Positions 45,691 to 57,303 are shown, counted from the stretch's first letter. The stretch: 64,000 nt of DNA from Odontocerum albicorne (GCA_949825065.1 OX463855.1:41926093-41990092); one strand, 5' to 3'. Program-made: numbers and translations. The notes: a model not told the origin generated them from the sequence alone.

Positions 45691-45950
45691 ATGGAATCAC
45701 ACGAAAATCTCACAAAGCTACAAAATGATACGAGAGTTCAAGTTAAAAATGAAGATAATTTCTGGATAAATAGTGAAACAGCAAGGAAACTTCCACAGCT
45801 CTGGAAGAGGGCAAATTTATATTTTATTCCATTTCCCACATCTTATCTCCTCGAATCTGGATTGAGTCGGGTTATTAATCTATTAATTGTCTTGACGTCG
45901 TGAATAGAGGTGATCTTCGTTGGCCACTGACCTGGCCACATTGCGACCGG
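45691..45950 (+). pseudogene. hAT transposase C-terminal fragment (ZBED5-like)
   Basis: NDTRVQVKNEDNFW leads into LPFPTSYL-type sequence (IPFPTSYLLESGLSRVINLL), the hAT dimerisation motif. After a frameshift it continues with NRGDLRWPLTDLATLRPDIK. Most of the RNase-H-like catalytic core is absent. Confidence 0.8.
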
Positions 45951-45954
45951 ACAT

Positions 45955-46312
45955 TAAAACACTTTCTAGTTGTTTGCATCAGTCCCAAAGATAACATCAC
46001 ACTAAATAAAACTTTCTAGTTGTTTGCATCAGTCCCGAAGATAACATCACACTAAATAAAACTTTCTAGTTGTTTGCATCAGTTCCAAAGATAACATCAC
46101 ACTAAATAAAACTTTCTAGTTGTTTGCATCAGTCCCAAAGATAACATCACACTAAATAAAACTTTCTAGTTGTTTGCATCAGTCCCAAAGATAACATCAC
46201 ACTAAATAAAACTTTCTAGTTGTTTGCATCAGTTCCAAAGATAACATCACACTAAATAAAACTTTCTAGTTGTTTGCATCAGTCCCAAAGATAACATCAC
46301 ACTAAATAAAAT
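45955..46312. repeat. 50-bp minisatellite within the hAT element, 7 copies
   Basis: Unit: aaaactttctagttgtttgc plus atcagtcccaaagataacat plus cacactaaat. It begins directly after the hAT codons for RPDIK, so the monomer is transposon-derived. Confidence 0.97.
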
Positions 46313-46671
46313 TAAATATCAATTTATGAAATGTTTTGTTTTTAAAAATGAATATGTAGTTCATAAGGAATATGTTATGATTATTTTTATTAAGAATCCA
46401 TTTTGTAATATTTAAACAAACTGTGGAATCATTCATGTTTATTTTTTTATTCTTCCCCCGAGCTACCATAATGGGCGGAGCCACAGAAAGATATTAAACT
46501 CAAAAGGGAGTCACATATCAAAAAAGGTTGAGAAACACTGGTATATAGTATTATATTAAAAGCTTATATTTCCATATATATTTTTTAAAGGTCCAAAGCG
46601 TATTTCTATCGGCGCGAATTTTCTATACAAAAAGTAATTATTTATCGTAACTGTCATTAAACAATCAGATA

Positions 46672-47393
46672 AACACACCCTTTGCCCAGTTAGCAAACAA
46701 AGTAAAAACAGATAAACAAACCCTTTGTCCAGCTGGCAAACAAAGTAAAAACAGATAAACAACCCCTTTGTCCAGCTGGTAAACAAAGCAAAAACAGATA
46801 AACAAACCCTTTGTCCAGCTGGTAAACAAAGTAAAAACATATAAACAACCCCTTTGTCCAGCTGGTAAACAAAGCAAAAACAGATAAACAAACCCTTTTG
46901 TCCAGCTGGTAAACAAAGTAAAAACAGATAAACAAACCCTTTTGTCCAGCTGGTAAACAAAGTAAAAACAGATAAACAAACCCATTGTCCAGCTGGTAAA
47001 CAAAGCAAAAACAGATAAACAAACCCATTGTCCAGCTGGTAAACAAAGCAAAAACAGATAAACAAACCCTTTATCCAGCTGGTAAACAAAGCAAAAACAG
47101 ATAAACAACCCCTTTGTCCAGCTGGTAAACAAAGCAAAAACAGATAAACAAACCCTTTGTCCAGCTGGTAAACAAAGCAAAAACAGATAAACAAACCCAT
47201 TGTCCAGCTGGTAAATAAAGCAAAAACAGATAAACAAACCCTTTGTCCAGCTGGTAAACAAAGCAAAAACAGATAAACAAACCCATTGTCCAGCTGGTAA
47301 ATAAAGCAAAAACAGATAAACAAACCCTTTGTCCAGCTGGTAAACAAAGCAAAAACAGATAAACAAACCCATTGTCCAGCTGGTAAATAAAGT
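46672..47393. repeat. 42-bp minisatellite, about 17 copies
   Basis: Unit: cagataaacaaaccctttgt plus ccagctggtaaacaaagcaa plus aa, with 41-43-bp length variants. Minus-strand ORFs up to 263 codons are by-products of the repeat. Confidence 0.97.
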
Positions 47394-48232
47394 ATTATTT
47401 TTTCAATTCTAGTTCAAATTTATTTTTTAGTATGTAGCTTCTTATTTTAAATTTTTTTGGGTTGAGGTCTTTTTAATTATCATTGTAACATTTATTATCG
47501 CTTTATTCAAACCATTCTTGAGTGTGTAAAGTGTAAAGTTTGACATATTGTTGAGCAAAGTGCCAACTACTCGTATATTTATTTATTCATTAATTTTAAA
47601 TGACCACAGCTTTAAAAAAAAAAAATTACTATCAATTATCTAAAAACTATCAAAGTAACAGAGCAATGAAACAAACTTTCAAATATATCACATAATATAA
47701 TTAAAAATCAATAATAAAACATGAACACATAATAAAATGGAAAAGTTTATGTATAAAATATATGGCACAAGTATATCGAAAATAAAAATTACAATTACAT
47801 ATTTAACTAAAAACTGATTTAAATTCATCATGGTTTATTAAAAAGTAATGCGAAAATCAATATTGAGAAATCTAAAACACTTTTGATTTCAGTTTCCTCC
47901 CGGAACAACTGGAATTGCCCACCTCCATCGTGTTCCCCAATCTGTGCAATATGTCATCTTAGGTTTGAGCGAATATGACTTATTTTCTAAATCTCCCAGT
48001 AGCCGTTAAGTCGAAAATGAAACAAAACATACTGTGACCGTGAAACACAAAATGTGTATGCAGTAGCTTTGTTCAAATTTTCAACACAATTATGAGACAA
48101 ATGAAAATTGATTCGCTGGTATTGTTGAAATTAGCATACGCAATTTTACAAATAACATTTTGGATAAAGTGGTGGGGCGGGTTGACATTTTTATCGGAGA
48201 TTTGAAGATCTTTCTTCGTTCAGTTTTATTTT
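47394..48232. other. No gene seen
   Basis: AT-rich unique sequence; one octamer near 47568. Confidence 0.45.
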
Positions 48233-48520
48233 TAAAGAGGCACTGTCTGTGCCGTGCCTCCTGACTGCCTGACTGGGTGGCGGTGGTGTTATTGTTAAAG
48301 AGGCACTGTCTGTGCCGTGCCTCCTGACTGGGTGGCGGTGGTGTTATTGTTAAAGAGGCACTGTCTGTGCCGTGCCTCCTGACTGGGTGGCGGTGGTGTT
48401 ATTGTTAAAGAGGCACTGTCTGTGCCGTGCCTCCTGAATGGGTGGCGGTGGTGTTATTGTTAAAGAGGCACTGTCTGTGCCGTGCCTCCTGACTGGGTGG
48501 CGGTGGTGTTATTGTTAAAG
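48233..48520. repeat. 55-bp minisatellite, 5 copies
   Basis: Unit: ttaaagaggcactgtctgtg plus ccgtgcctcctgactgggtg plus gcggtggtgttattg. It is GC-rich compared with its surroundings. The first unit has an extra tgactgcc. Confidence 0.95.
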
Positions 48521-49361
48521 TAGGAAGAAGTTATTTGGTGCGGTGGGAAAGGATTTTTGACATTGTCTCATCATAATGGGAGAAAAAGAGGAACCATAAA
48601 TTGTTATTCATAAACTAATTTCATATTATACTTCCAATGAATACATTTCAAGTAAGTAACAGACTATGAATAAAGTTGATGTATAGCTATAGCTACATCT
48701 ACAGATAAATAGACCAGCATTTATCTATCGCGTGTAATTATTGCAATGTTAAATATTTGTTTGTTTAGTTTAATAACAATTTATGGCGTGGAAATATAAT
48801 CCTTATAACCAGATTTGTACTTTTCTCCCGATACGGAGAGAGTTGACTCCTTTCTGTAGAATGGCGGTGATTTTTCTCGGCAGAAAAAAACCTAGAGATA
48901 ACAACTTAAAAAAATCCTACCCATCCCACCAGATCACTTATTCTTGCTTTAACAATAACACCATCTAGTGAGGAGATACAGATGGTACCTCTGTAAAAAC
49001 AAAAAGCCAACCAACCCAACCACCCGATATGGAAAAGTTTTCCAAGTTTCAATGAAAAAGTTATCCTTTCCCATCGATAGGCATTCCACAACTCGGGTTT
49101 AATATTAGACATACTATAGGTGGATCGCCTATTAAAAATAACCATACGCTACTTTCTCAAGAGTTGACATAAAAATAAAAATTGATCACGGGTCCCACCA
49201 AACAAAATAACTGGAAGAATCGAGAAATGTAGAACATAAAGATACAAGTATATGCAACAATAAAATATTTTGATTCCAGATTGTTACCTTGTATGGTATG
49301 TAATATAACAATTAACAAGTATGAAGCAACGACTTTCCAGCTAGTTTATTACATTTTAATA
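48521..49361. other. No gene seen; short inverted echo of the 55-bp array
   Basis: ctttaacaataacaccatc at 48948-48966 is the reverse complement of the array-unit junction gatggtgttattgttaaag with one change. No exon recognised. Confidence 0.4.
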
Positions 49362-50650
49362 TTAGGTGTACAAATAAGTTTCCGCCGTTTTTTTATCAAA
49401 AATTGGGCATTTATTGTGAAAGAACGGAACCTCATGTTTTATTCGAAGTATTGCCCATCGCTTGCCACTACCTTTTCACATCTTTCTGGCAGCATACGGA
49501 TACAGCGTCGGAAGAATGCTTCATCTTTTGAGGCTATCCACGAATCGACCCAATTTTTGGTATCTTCATATGATGTGAAGTGCTGCTCAGACAGGTCATG
49601 CGTCATCGATCGAAACAAGTGAAAATCAGAAGGAGCAATGTCTGGTGAATACAGCGGGTGGGGTAAAACTTCCCAATTGATTGTTTCCAAAAAGGTTTTG
49701 ACCGGCGCCGCAACATGTGGACGAGCATTATCATGCAGGAGAAGAATTTTGTCGTGTCTGGAGTAGCAGTGGGCGCGCTTTTCCTCGAGTGCTCGACTCA
49801 ATCTCATCAATTGTGCTCGGTAGACAGCCCCAGCAATGGTTTCGTTCGGTTTGAGCAACTCATAATACACGACACCAAGCTGATCCCACCAAATACACAA
49901 CAAGAGTTTTTTTCCATGAATATTTGGCTTAGCTGTAGATGTTGAAGCATGGCCAGGGGTTCCCCATGATTTCTTCCTTTTTGGATTATCATAGTGGATC
50001 CATTTTTCATCACCAGTGACTATACGGTGCAGAAAACCCTTTCGTTTATGCCTGGCAAGCAGCATTTCACATGTGGAAAATCGGCGTTCAACGTTTCTCG
50101 GTGTCAGTTCATATGGAACCCAATTTCCTTGTTTTTGAATCATTCCCAATGATTTCAACCTATGTGAAATTGCTTGTTGAGTCACTCCTAATGTAAGTGC
50201 AAGTTCTTCTTGCGTTTGGCACGAATCTTGATCCAATAATACTTCCAATTCCGCGTCTTCGTACACTTTCGGCCTTCCGCTACGTTCTTTGTCTTCGATG
50301 TCAAATTCACCGTTCTTAAACTTTTGAAACCACTCACGACAACTTCTCTCACTTAAGGCAGCCTCACCATATGCTTCTACAAGCAATCGATGCGCCTCAG
50401 CTGCAGATTTCTTCAAATTGAAGAAGTAAATCAAAAGTTCCCGCAAATGACGCTTATTCGGCTCAAAACTTGACATTTTCGAACACAAAAAAATATGTTA
50501 TACTGATAAAAATTCACTAATATTTCAAGGTCATGTTGTTGACAGATGTCCAACCTTACGATAATGACATTTTACATCTGACAATTTTAACCATAACTTA
50601 CTGGTGGCGCCAACTTTTGTCAAACGGCGGTGACTTATTTGTACACCCAA
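49362..50650 (-). mobile_element. Complete mariner element, mauritiana-like (Mos1-type)
   Basis: 1289 bp, flanked by TA at 49360-49361 and 50651-50652. Termini TTAGGTGTACAAATAAGT and TTGGGTGTACAAATAAGT pair across about 28 bp with a few mismatches. The GGTGTACAA core is that of the mauritiana subfamily. Confidence 0.93.
49439..50476 (-). CDS. Mariner transposase (Mos1-like), apparently intact, 345 aa
   Basis: Cut-and-paste DNA transposase. The ATG at 50476 gives MSSFEPNK, the start expected for this subfamily, and total length equals the 345 residues typical of Mos1-type proteins; the frame upstream has no ATG. Visible features: N-terminal HTH ending CREWFQKFKNGEFD, second HTH around TLGVTQQAISHRL, the linker motif NWVPYEL, catalytic TGDEKW (about residue 156), LLLHDNARPH and YSPDIAPSD with D,D34D spacing, and the C-terminal LPERCEKVVASDGQYFE. 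No stop or frameshift. Potentially active, subject to whether the slightly unequal termini still function. Confidence 0.95.
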   Translation of the reverse strand: MSSFEPNKRHLRELLIYFFNLKKSAAEAHRLLVEAYGEAALSERSCREWFQKFKNGEFDIEDKERSGRPKVYEDAELEVLLDQDSCQTQEELALTLGVTQQAISHRLKSLGMIQKQGNWVPYELTPRNVERRFSTCEMLLARHKRKGFLHRIVTGDEKWIHYDNPKRKKSWGTPGHASTSTAKPNIHGKKLLLCIWWDQLGVVYYELLKPNETIAGAVYRAQLMRLSRALEEKRAHCYSRHDKILLLHDNARPHVAAPVKTFLETINWEVLPHPLYSPDIAPSDFHLFRSMTHDLSEQHFTSYEDTKNWVDSWIASKDEAFFRRCIRMLPERCEKVVASDGQYFE

Positions 50651-50652
50651 TA

Positions 50653-51150
50653 ACATTCAAAACAAGCAATACACGTATGCTTTATTCAATATAGTAGACT
50701 ACCATACTTGCATATGTTCAATTTAAAACTACAGTGAAACCCCTAAATTGAAGAGATAACTAAAGAGAGTGTTAATGAAGAGAAAATATAAATGTGTTAT
50801 ACGAGTATATTACTGACATTCTGATACTAAATATAAGGATTATTATATTTAAGGTCGATTAGAGGTTAGCACAAACTTTGCTAAAGCGAAGCGCATGTTA
50901 AAAAGCATGGAACGAAAGAGACACGCAGAGAAAGTAAACTTGGATTCATCCACGGGTGTAACTGGAAAGCGCCCAAAAGCTGAGGTCTTCCGGTGTACAA
51001 TGCAATGATTATAATCAGATGAAATCTAATTTTCATCCGCTTTTTATGATTTTGCAGATTTTTTAACGTTACAGCTTTTTGACAATGAAGGACGAAAGGT
51101 ATCGTAGATCCTACATACCATGTTCGGTAGTGGACGGTCAAGAAGTCAAA
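50653..51150. other. No gene seen
   Basis: A short plus-strand basic stretch (about 50885-50995) has no recognisable family. One octamer near 50802. Confidence 0.35.
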
Positions 51151-53692
51151 ATATCCCCTGGCTAGTCACTGTTTCTGACAACAAGGCCTTTTGAGGGCTT
51201 TAGTTTAACGAACCCCCACGCTCCTCTCTACAATCCTCTAACATCCCAACATCCCATTAATCTGTTGGAAATTTACAATACTAAATATCCCCTGGCTAGT
51301 CACTGTTTCTGGCAACAAGGCCTTTTGAGGGCTTTAGTTTAACGAACCCCCACGCTCCTCTCTACAATCCTCTAACATCCCAACATCCCATTAATCTGTT
51401 GGAAATTTACAATACTAAATATCCCCTGGCTAGTCACTGTTTCTGGCAACAAGGCCTTTTGAGGGCTTTAGTTTGACGAACCCCCACGCTCCTCTCTACA
51501 ATCCTCTAACATCCCAACATCCCATTAATCTGTTGGAAATTTACAATATTAAATATCCCCTGGCTAGTCACTGTTTCTGGCAACAAGGCCTTTTGAGGGC
51601 TTTAGTTTAACGAATCCCCACGCTCCTCTCTACAATCCTCTAACATCCCAACATCCCATTAATCTGTTGGAAATTTACAATACTAAATATCCCCTGGCTA
51701 GTCACTGTTTCTGGCAACAAGGCCTTTAGTTTGACGAACCCCCACGCTCCTCTCTACAATCCTCTAGCACCCCAACATCCCATTAATCTGTTGGAAATTT
51801 ACAATCCTAAATATCCCCTGGCTAGTCACTGTTTCTGGCAACAAGGCCTTTTGAGGGCTTTAGTTTAACGAACCCCCACGCTCCTCTCTACAATCCTCTA
51901 ACATCCCAAATCCCATTAATCTGTTGGAAATTTACAATACTACATATCCCCTGGCTAGTCACTGTTTCTGGCAACAAGGCCTTTTAAGGGCTTTAGTTTG
52001 ACGAACCCCCACGCTCCTCTCTACAATCCTCTAACATCCCAACATCCCATTAATCTGTTGGAAATTTACAATACTAAATATCCCCTGGCTAGTCACTGTT
52101 TCTGGCAACAAGGCCTTTAGTTTAACGAACCCCCACGCTCCTCTCTACAATCCTCTAACACCCCAACATCCCATTAATCTGTTGGAAATTTACAATACTA
52201 AATATCCCCTGGCTAGTCACTGTTTCTGGCAACAAGGCCTTTAGTTTGACGAACCCCCACGCTCCTCTCTACAATCCTCTAACACCCCAACATCCCATTA
52301 ATCTGTTGGAAATTTACAATACTAAATATCCCCTGGCTAGTCACTGTTTCTGGCAACAAGGCCTTTAGTTTGACGAACCCCCACGCTCCTCTCTACAATC
52401 CTCTAACACCCCAACATCCCATTAATCTGTTGGAAATTTACAATACTAAATATCCCCTGGCTAGTCACTGTTTCTGGCAACAAGGCCTTTAGTTTAACGA
52501 ACCCCCACGCTCCTCTCTACAATCCTCTAACACCCCAACATCCCATTAATCTGTTGGAAATTTACAATACTAAATATCCCCTGGCTAGTCACTGTTTCTG
52601 GCAACAAGGCCTTTAGTTTGACGAACCCCCACGCTCCTCTCTACAATCCTCTTACACCCCAACATCCCATTAATCTGTCGGAAATTTACAATACTAAATA
52701 TCCCCTGGCTAGTCACTGTTTCTGGCAACAAGGCCTTTAGTTTGACGAACCCCCACGCTCCTCTCTACAATCCTCTAACACCCCAACATCCCATTAATCT
52801 GTTGGAAATTTACAATACTAAATATCCCCTGGCTAGTCACTGTTTCTGGAAACAAGGCCTTTAGTTTGACGAACCCCCACGCTCCTCTCTACAATCCTCT
52901 AACACCCCAACATCCCATTAATCTGTTGGAAATTTACAATACTAAATATCCCCTGGCTAGTCACTGTTTCTGGCAACAAGGCCTTTAGTTTAACGAACCC
53001 CCACGCTCCTCTCTACAATCCTCTAACACCCCAACATCCCATTAATCTGTTGGAAATTTACAATACTAAATATCCCCTGGCTAGTCACTGTTTCTGGCAA
53101 CAAGGCCTTTAGTTTGACGAACCCCCACGCTCCTCTCTACAATCCTCTAACACCCCAACATCCCATTAATCTGTTGGAAATTTACAATACTAAATATCCC
53201 CTGGCTAGTCACTGTTTCTGGCAACAAGGCCTTTAGTTTGACGAACCCCCACGCTCCTCTCTACAATCCTCTAACATCCCAACATCCCATTAATCTGTTG
53301 GAAATTTACAATACTAAATATCCCCTGGCTAGTCACTGTTTCTGGCAACAAGGCCTTTAGTTTGACGAACCCCCACGCTCCTCTCTACAATCCTCTAACA
53401 CCCCAACATCCCATTAATCTGTTGGAAATTTACAATACTAAATATCCCCTGGCTAGTCACTGTTTCTGGCAACAAGGCCTTTAGTTTAACGAACCCCCAC
53501 GCTCCTCTCTACAATCCTCTAACACCCCAACATCCCATTAATCTGTTGGAAATTTACAATACTAAATATCCCCTGGCTAGTCACTGTTTCTGGCAACAAG
53601 GCCTTTAGTTTGACGAACCCCCACGCTCCTCTCTACAATCCTCTTACACCCCAACATCCCATTAATCTGTCGGAAATTTACAATACTAAATG
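51151..53692. repeat. 2.5 kb minisatellite with 134/124-bp units, about 20 copies
   Basis: Unit: atatcccctggctagtcact plus gtttctggcaacaaggcctt plus ttgagggctttagtttaacg and more. Most early units are 134 bp; later ones lack ten bases around ttgagggctt and are 124 bp. One early unit (51715-51735) already has the short form. Confidence 0.97.
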
Positions 53693-53733
53693 TACACTTT
53701 GTTTTCTTTCAAACATTCTGGACGAAACTTCAT

Positions 53734-53866
53734 TTTTATTTAACACAGATAGACGTCTTCCAACTATTGTATCACTTTTATTTAACACAGACAGACGTCT
53801 TCCAACTATTGTATCACTTTTATTTATAATAACACAGACAGACGTCTTCCAACTATTGTATCACTT
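53734..53866. repeat. 45/48-bp repeat, 3 copies
   Basis: tttatttaacacagatagac plus gtcttccaactattgtatca, three times. Confidence 0.9.
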
Positions 53867-54067
53867 TTTTTCTCTTTATTTATTATTAAACTCTGCGAAA
53901 AATAACCTAGGAAAAAAAACAACTGATTCAAACTGACCTACGGAGGGATATGATCAATGGAAGGTCCAATGGATGTGTTGCATGCGAGGGGGGTGGGGTG
54001 GCACAGTTGTGGCGAGAGAAAGCGGAGTAAAATAATATAGTTTGAACTACAATATAAGATGAAATGA

Positions 54068-54122
54068 TAGCGTACCATAGTGTAGCGTGCCATAGTGTAG
54101 CGTGCCATAGTGTAGCGCGCCA
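54068..54122. repeat. 14-bp repeat, 4 copies
   Basis: Unit tagcgtgccatagtg, slightly varied, immediately before a hairpin. Bases 53867-54067 show no gene. Confidence 0.85.
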
Positions 54123-54131
54123 CTGAGGATA

Positions 54132-54182
54132 GTTTGACTGCCTGACTGGGCATGGGCGACGTGCCCAGCCAGGCAGTCAAAC
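54132..54182. repeat. 21-bp hairpin, 9-nt loop
   Basis: gtttgactgcctgactgggca pairs with 54162-54182 at 20 of 21 positions. It is GC-rich for the region. Confidence 0.9.
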
Positions 54183-55489
54183 ATCACAAAATGCAATGCA
54201 ATGGATTTATTGTATTGTTTATCATATTGTAGCACCGATGTATTGTATTATTAAAACATATAAAAGGAGGTTCAAAAATAAATGTCGAGGAGGGCTCAGT
54301 CAGTTAACTGTATTTATTCTCGTTTAAAACTATGTTTTTACTATACACATATAACATAGTTCTACATATTTTTAATATTTCAAGAATATATATTATATTT
54401 TAACATTGATATAAATTTAATATAAAAATAAAACGTCAAAAGCATTTTATGCGTAAAGCTTTTCAATAAAATTCTTAATAAGATTCAATATTCAATAAAC
54501 GCATTTATAAATAAAAACTGTCCCCTTTTAAAAAAATTAAAGATGCACCCTTTAATGGACTGTGGATGGGCCTCATATTGCCTATTGCCTATTGCGGAGA
54601 AGGTGCACATTGGGTGAAATCTCTCAAATTACATTAACATACCGATCCATTTATTCATTTCGAAAAAGGTATTCAAGATTTGTACCTCATTAAAATATAT
54701 TACAGATATCTCGACATACTTTAGAAAAAGGAAATAATTTGAAATTGAAAATAACACAAGCACAATGTACATATATTGCCGACCTTTGACCTTCTCCTTT
54801 TCAACCTTCCTATCACTTTCTGTTAGTGTTAACAAGTTATGTTATTTTTGATAAATGTCCAATTTAAAGGGCATTATCTTCAAATTGACAATTTTAGGGA
54901 CAAAAAGTTTGAAGTACTAAAATTTATAGCAGGTACAACATATTACTGTATCGTACTAAACTTTACTTGTATACAATACAACCTGGCGGACTTATTGCCA
55001 TGTGGCAATCTCTTCTAACAAACCAGAAAGGAATATCTGGAATATCTGGGTTCCACTGAGAATTGAAATGGCAACCTCGAGTAGGAAGACAGGTGTCGCG
55101 TCTCACCAGCTAGACTATTGAGGTCCTCTATTCAATTACTAATTATTGTTCCAATAAATAGTCGGCTAATTGGATAATTTACAATATTTTTGTTAACAAA
55201 GATTTGGCGGAATTCCATAATGTTACTGCTTATTTTTGCATTTGTTGGATAAACTTTCTAAGAATATGTTATAAACCTTCCATCTAATCCCACTAAAGAC
55301 ATCGAGAGCAAATGTCACCGATATATTCTAGCTAGGCGGCTATATTCCGCTGTGCAGCTGCTAGGCTGCCAGGCTGCCAGGCTGTCAGGTTGCCAGACAG
55401 CCAGACTGTCAGGCTGCCAGGCTGATATATGGTAGTCATAAATATTTTCATATTATTCCATTTCTAAAAAGTCTACATTGGCTCGATAT
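54183..55489. other. No gene seen; dispersed-repeat end at 54970-55020
   Basis: cctggcggacttattgccat then gtggcaatctcttctaac at about 54980 matches the retroelement-end family at 4345. A degenerate gccaggct repeat lies at 55355-55430. Confidence 0.45.
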
Positions 55490-55640
55490 CATGATAGGGC
55501 TTTTGCCGTTGCTGGTCTTGTGATGTGGAATGGTCTGCTCCTAAGTTTTAGAGATATGGGTGGCGTGTGCAGCTTTAGGAAGCACATAAAGACAACTTAT
55601 GACCATATGAACACCACACACTAGACTATAGCTAAAGCCG
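55490..55640 (+). pseudogene. CR1/Jockey-like LINE C-terminal relic
   Basis: HDRAFAVAGLVMWNGLLLSF then RDMGGVCSFRKHIKTTY matches the R.F.VAGP..WN.LP...R....SFK..LKT motif ending CR1/L2-type proteins. The upstream domains are absent. Confidence 0.75.
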
Positions 55641-55695
55641 AATGTGTTACTATCACACATCTAGAAGGAAGATCTATAAATATAAAGGTTTAGTT

Positions 55696-55762
55696 GTTGT
55701 AGTTCATCTTCGGTTGGTAGTGGAAGTTTTCTTACCACTACCAACCGAAGATGAACTACAAC
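55696..55762. repeat. Perfect 28-bp hairpin, 11-nt loop
   Basis: The arm at 55696-55723 (gttgtagttcatcttcggtt...) is exactly complementary to 55735-55762. A run of G follows at 55766. Confidence 0.93.
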
Positions 55763-55884
55763 TGCGGGGGGGGGGGAGTACCTAAGCTAATAGCCACAGC
55801 CAGTACTTTCTTATCTTTACGCTCAACTTATTATATATTTATTTTGTAATATTCATTTGTCAATAAAAATGGATTCGAGTTCTG

Positions 55885-55962
55885 AATTGTAGCACCCTTG
55901 AGGAGAGTTTGCTCTCTAACAGCACTATACAAATTGTCCTTTTGTTATTATAAATGTTAGTA
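55885..55962. repeat. Dispersed repeat with conserved stem-loop (second copy)
   Basis: cttgaggagagtttgctctc followed by tccttttgttattataa, matching 42170-42230. Bases 55963-56306 show no gene. Confidence 0.6.
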
Positions 55963-56306
55963 TCATATCGACAGAGATGAGACGGTTCATCCTCGGATGC
56001 CCACAATACTGGTGAGGAGTTGGTGATGGTCGGATCGAGTTTACGCTGTCCAAGAGTTGCAGCGTTATCGGGCGGCCATCTTATACCATACACCGGTGTT
56101 ACGGTAAGGGGACTAGCAGTGCCGGGCTGTACCAGATAGGTTATAAGATGAATCATTCCATTCCATTCCATTCAGTCGGTGGTCTAATGAAACTAGTGGA
56201 AATACAACTGAGTATTGTATTTCCAACAGCAAAGTGAATTGCCTAAACCCAAAAAATGGTATTGTATTCATATCGGACAAAGAAAAAATATTCAGTATCA
56301 CAATTT

Positions 56307-56905
56307 GACGAGTACACCCTTTGTCTTGGCATGCCTTGATATAATCAAGTTTGACGAGTACACCCTTTGTCGAGAGCATGCCTTGATATAATCAAGTTTG
56401 ACGAGTACACCCTTTGTCTCGGCATGCCTTGATATAATCAAGTTTGACGAGTACACCCTTTGTCTCGGCATGCCTTGATATAATCAAGTTTGACGAGTAC
56501 ACCCTTTGTCTTGGCATGCCTTGATATAATCAAGTTTGACGAGTACACCCTTTGTCTCGGCATGCCTTGATATAATCAAGTTTGACGAGTACACCTTTGT
56601 CTTGGCATGCCTTGATATAATCAAGTTTGACGAGTACACCCTTTGTCTCGGCATGTCTTGATATAATCAAGTTTGACGAGTACACCCTTTGTCTTGGCAT
56701 GCCTTGATATAATCAAGTTTGACGAGTACACCCTTTGTCTCGGCATGCCTTGATATAATCAAGTTTGACGAGTACACCCTTTGTCTTGGCATGCCTTGAT
56801 ATAATCAAGTTTGACGAGTACACCCTTTGTCTTGGCATGCCTAGATATAATCAAGTTTGACGAGTACACCCTTTGTCTTGGCATGCCTTGATATAATTAA
56901 GTTTG
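56307..56905. repeat. 46-bp minisatellite, 13 copies
   Basis: Unit: tttgacgagtacaccctttg plus tcttggcatgccttgatata plus atcaag. Alternates tctcgg/tcttgg. Confidence 0.97.
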
Positions 56906-57303
56906 TCACTGCACTAAAGTTCGGACCAATGTTGGAGAGTTCCCAAATGTAAAGCGCGCAAGCGAGAGTTTTGTGCGAGGCACTCCCGCAGGCTACGCTA
57001 CTGTACCGTACCGTGCGAGGGATGAATATTTTAATATTGAAAAGCTTTGAACTGCGGTGAAACTTGGATTCCTCAATATATAATAAATAAAATACATCTT
57101 GCGATCAAACAACAGCCAATTGAGGAATCAAGTGTAGGGACCGAATCTGGAAAGAGAGAGAGAGACATGCGTTATATAATATAATATGGTTATATGTTGA
57201 TTAAACAATATCTTAGAATAAGGACATAGATAAATAGAACATTGGCTATTCATATCACATGAAAATATGCATCTTTCCTATTCATTGTGTCGTGCAAACG
57301 TTA

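Larger units (their letters stand above)
45115..46540 (+). mobile_element. Full-length but degenerate hAT element (1.43 kb)
   Basis: Terminal inverted repeats CGGTGTTTCTCAACC (45115) and CAGTGTTTCTCAACC (minus strand from 46540) agree at 14 of 15 positions. They are flanked by 8-bp target copies gtttatag (45107-45114) and gtatatag (46541-46548), which differ at one base. The interior keeps only the transposase C-terminus and contains an expanded array. Confidence 0.85.

Noticed and set aside
46556..47372. Hydrophobic minus-strand ORFs (about 263 codons) as a membrane protein
   Set aside because: Direct translation of a 42-bp minisatellite. The FVYLFLLCLPAGQ repeat mirrors the DNA repeat and has no flanking gene structure.
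50885..50995. Basic peptide stretch as a small gene
   Set aside because: No start, splice or domain evidence; the match is only compositional.
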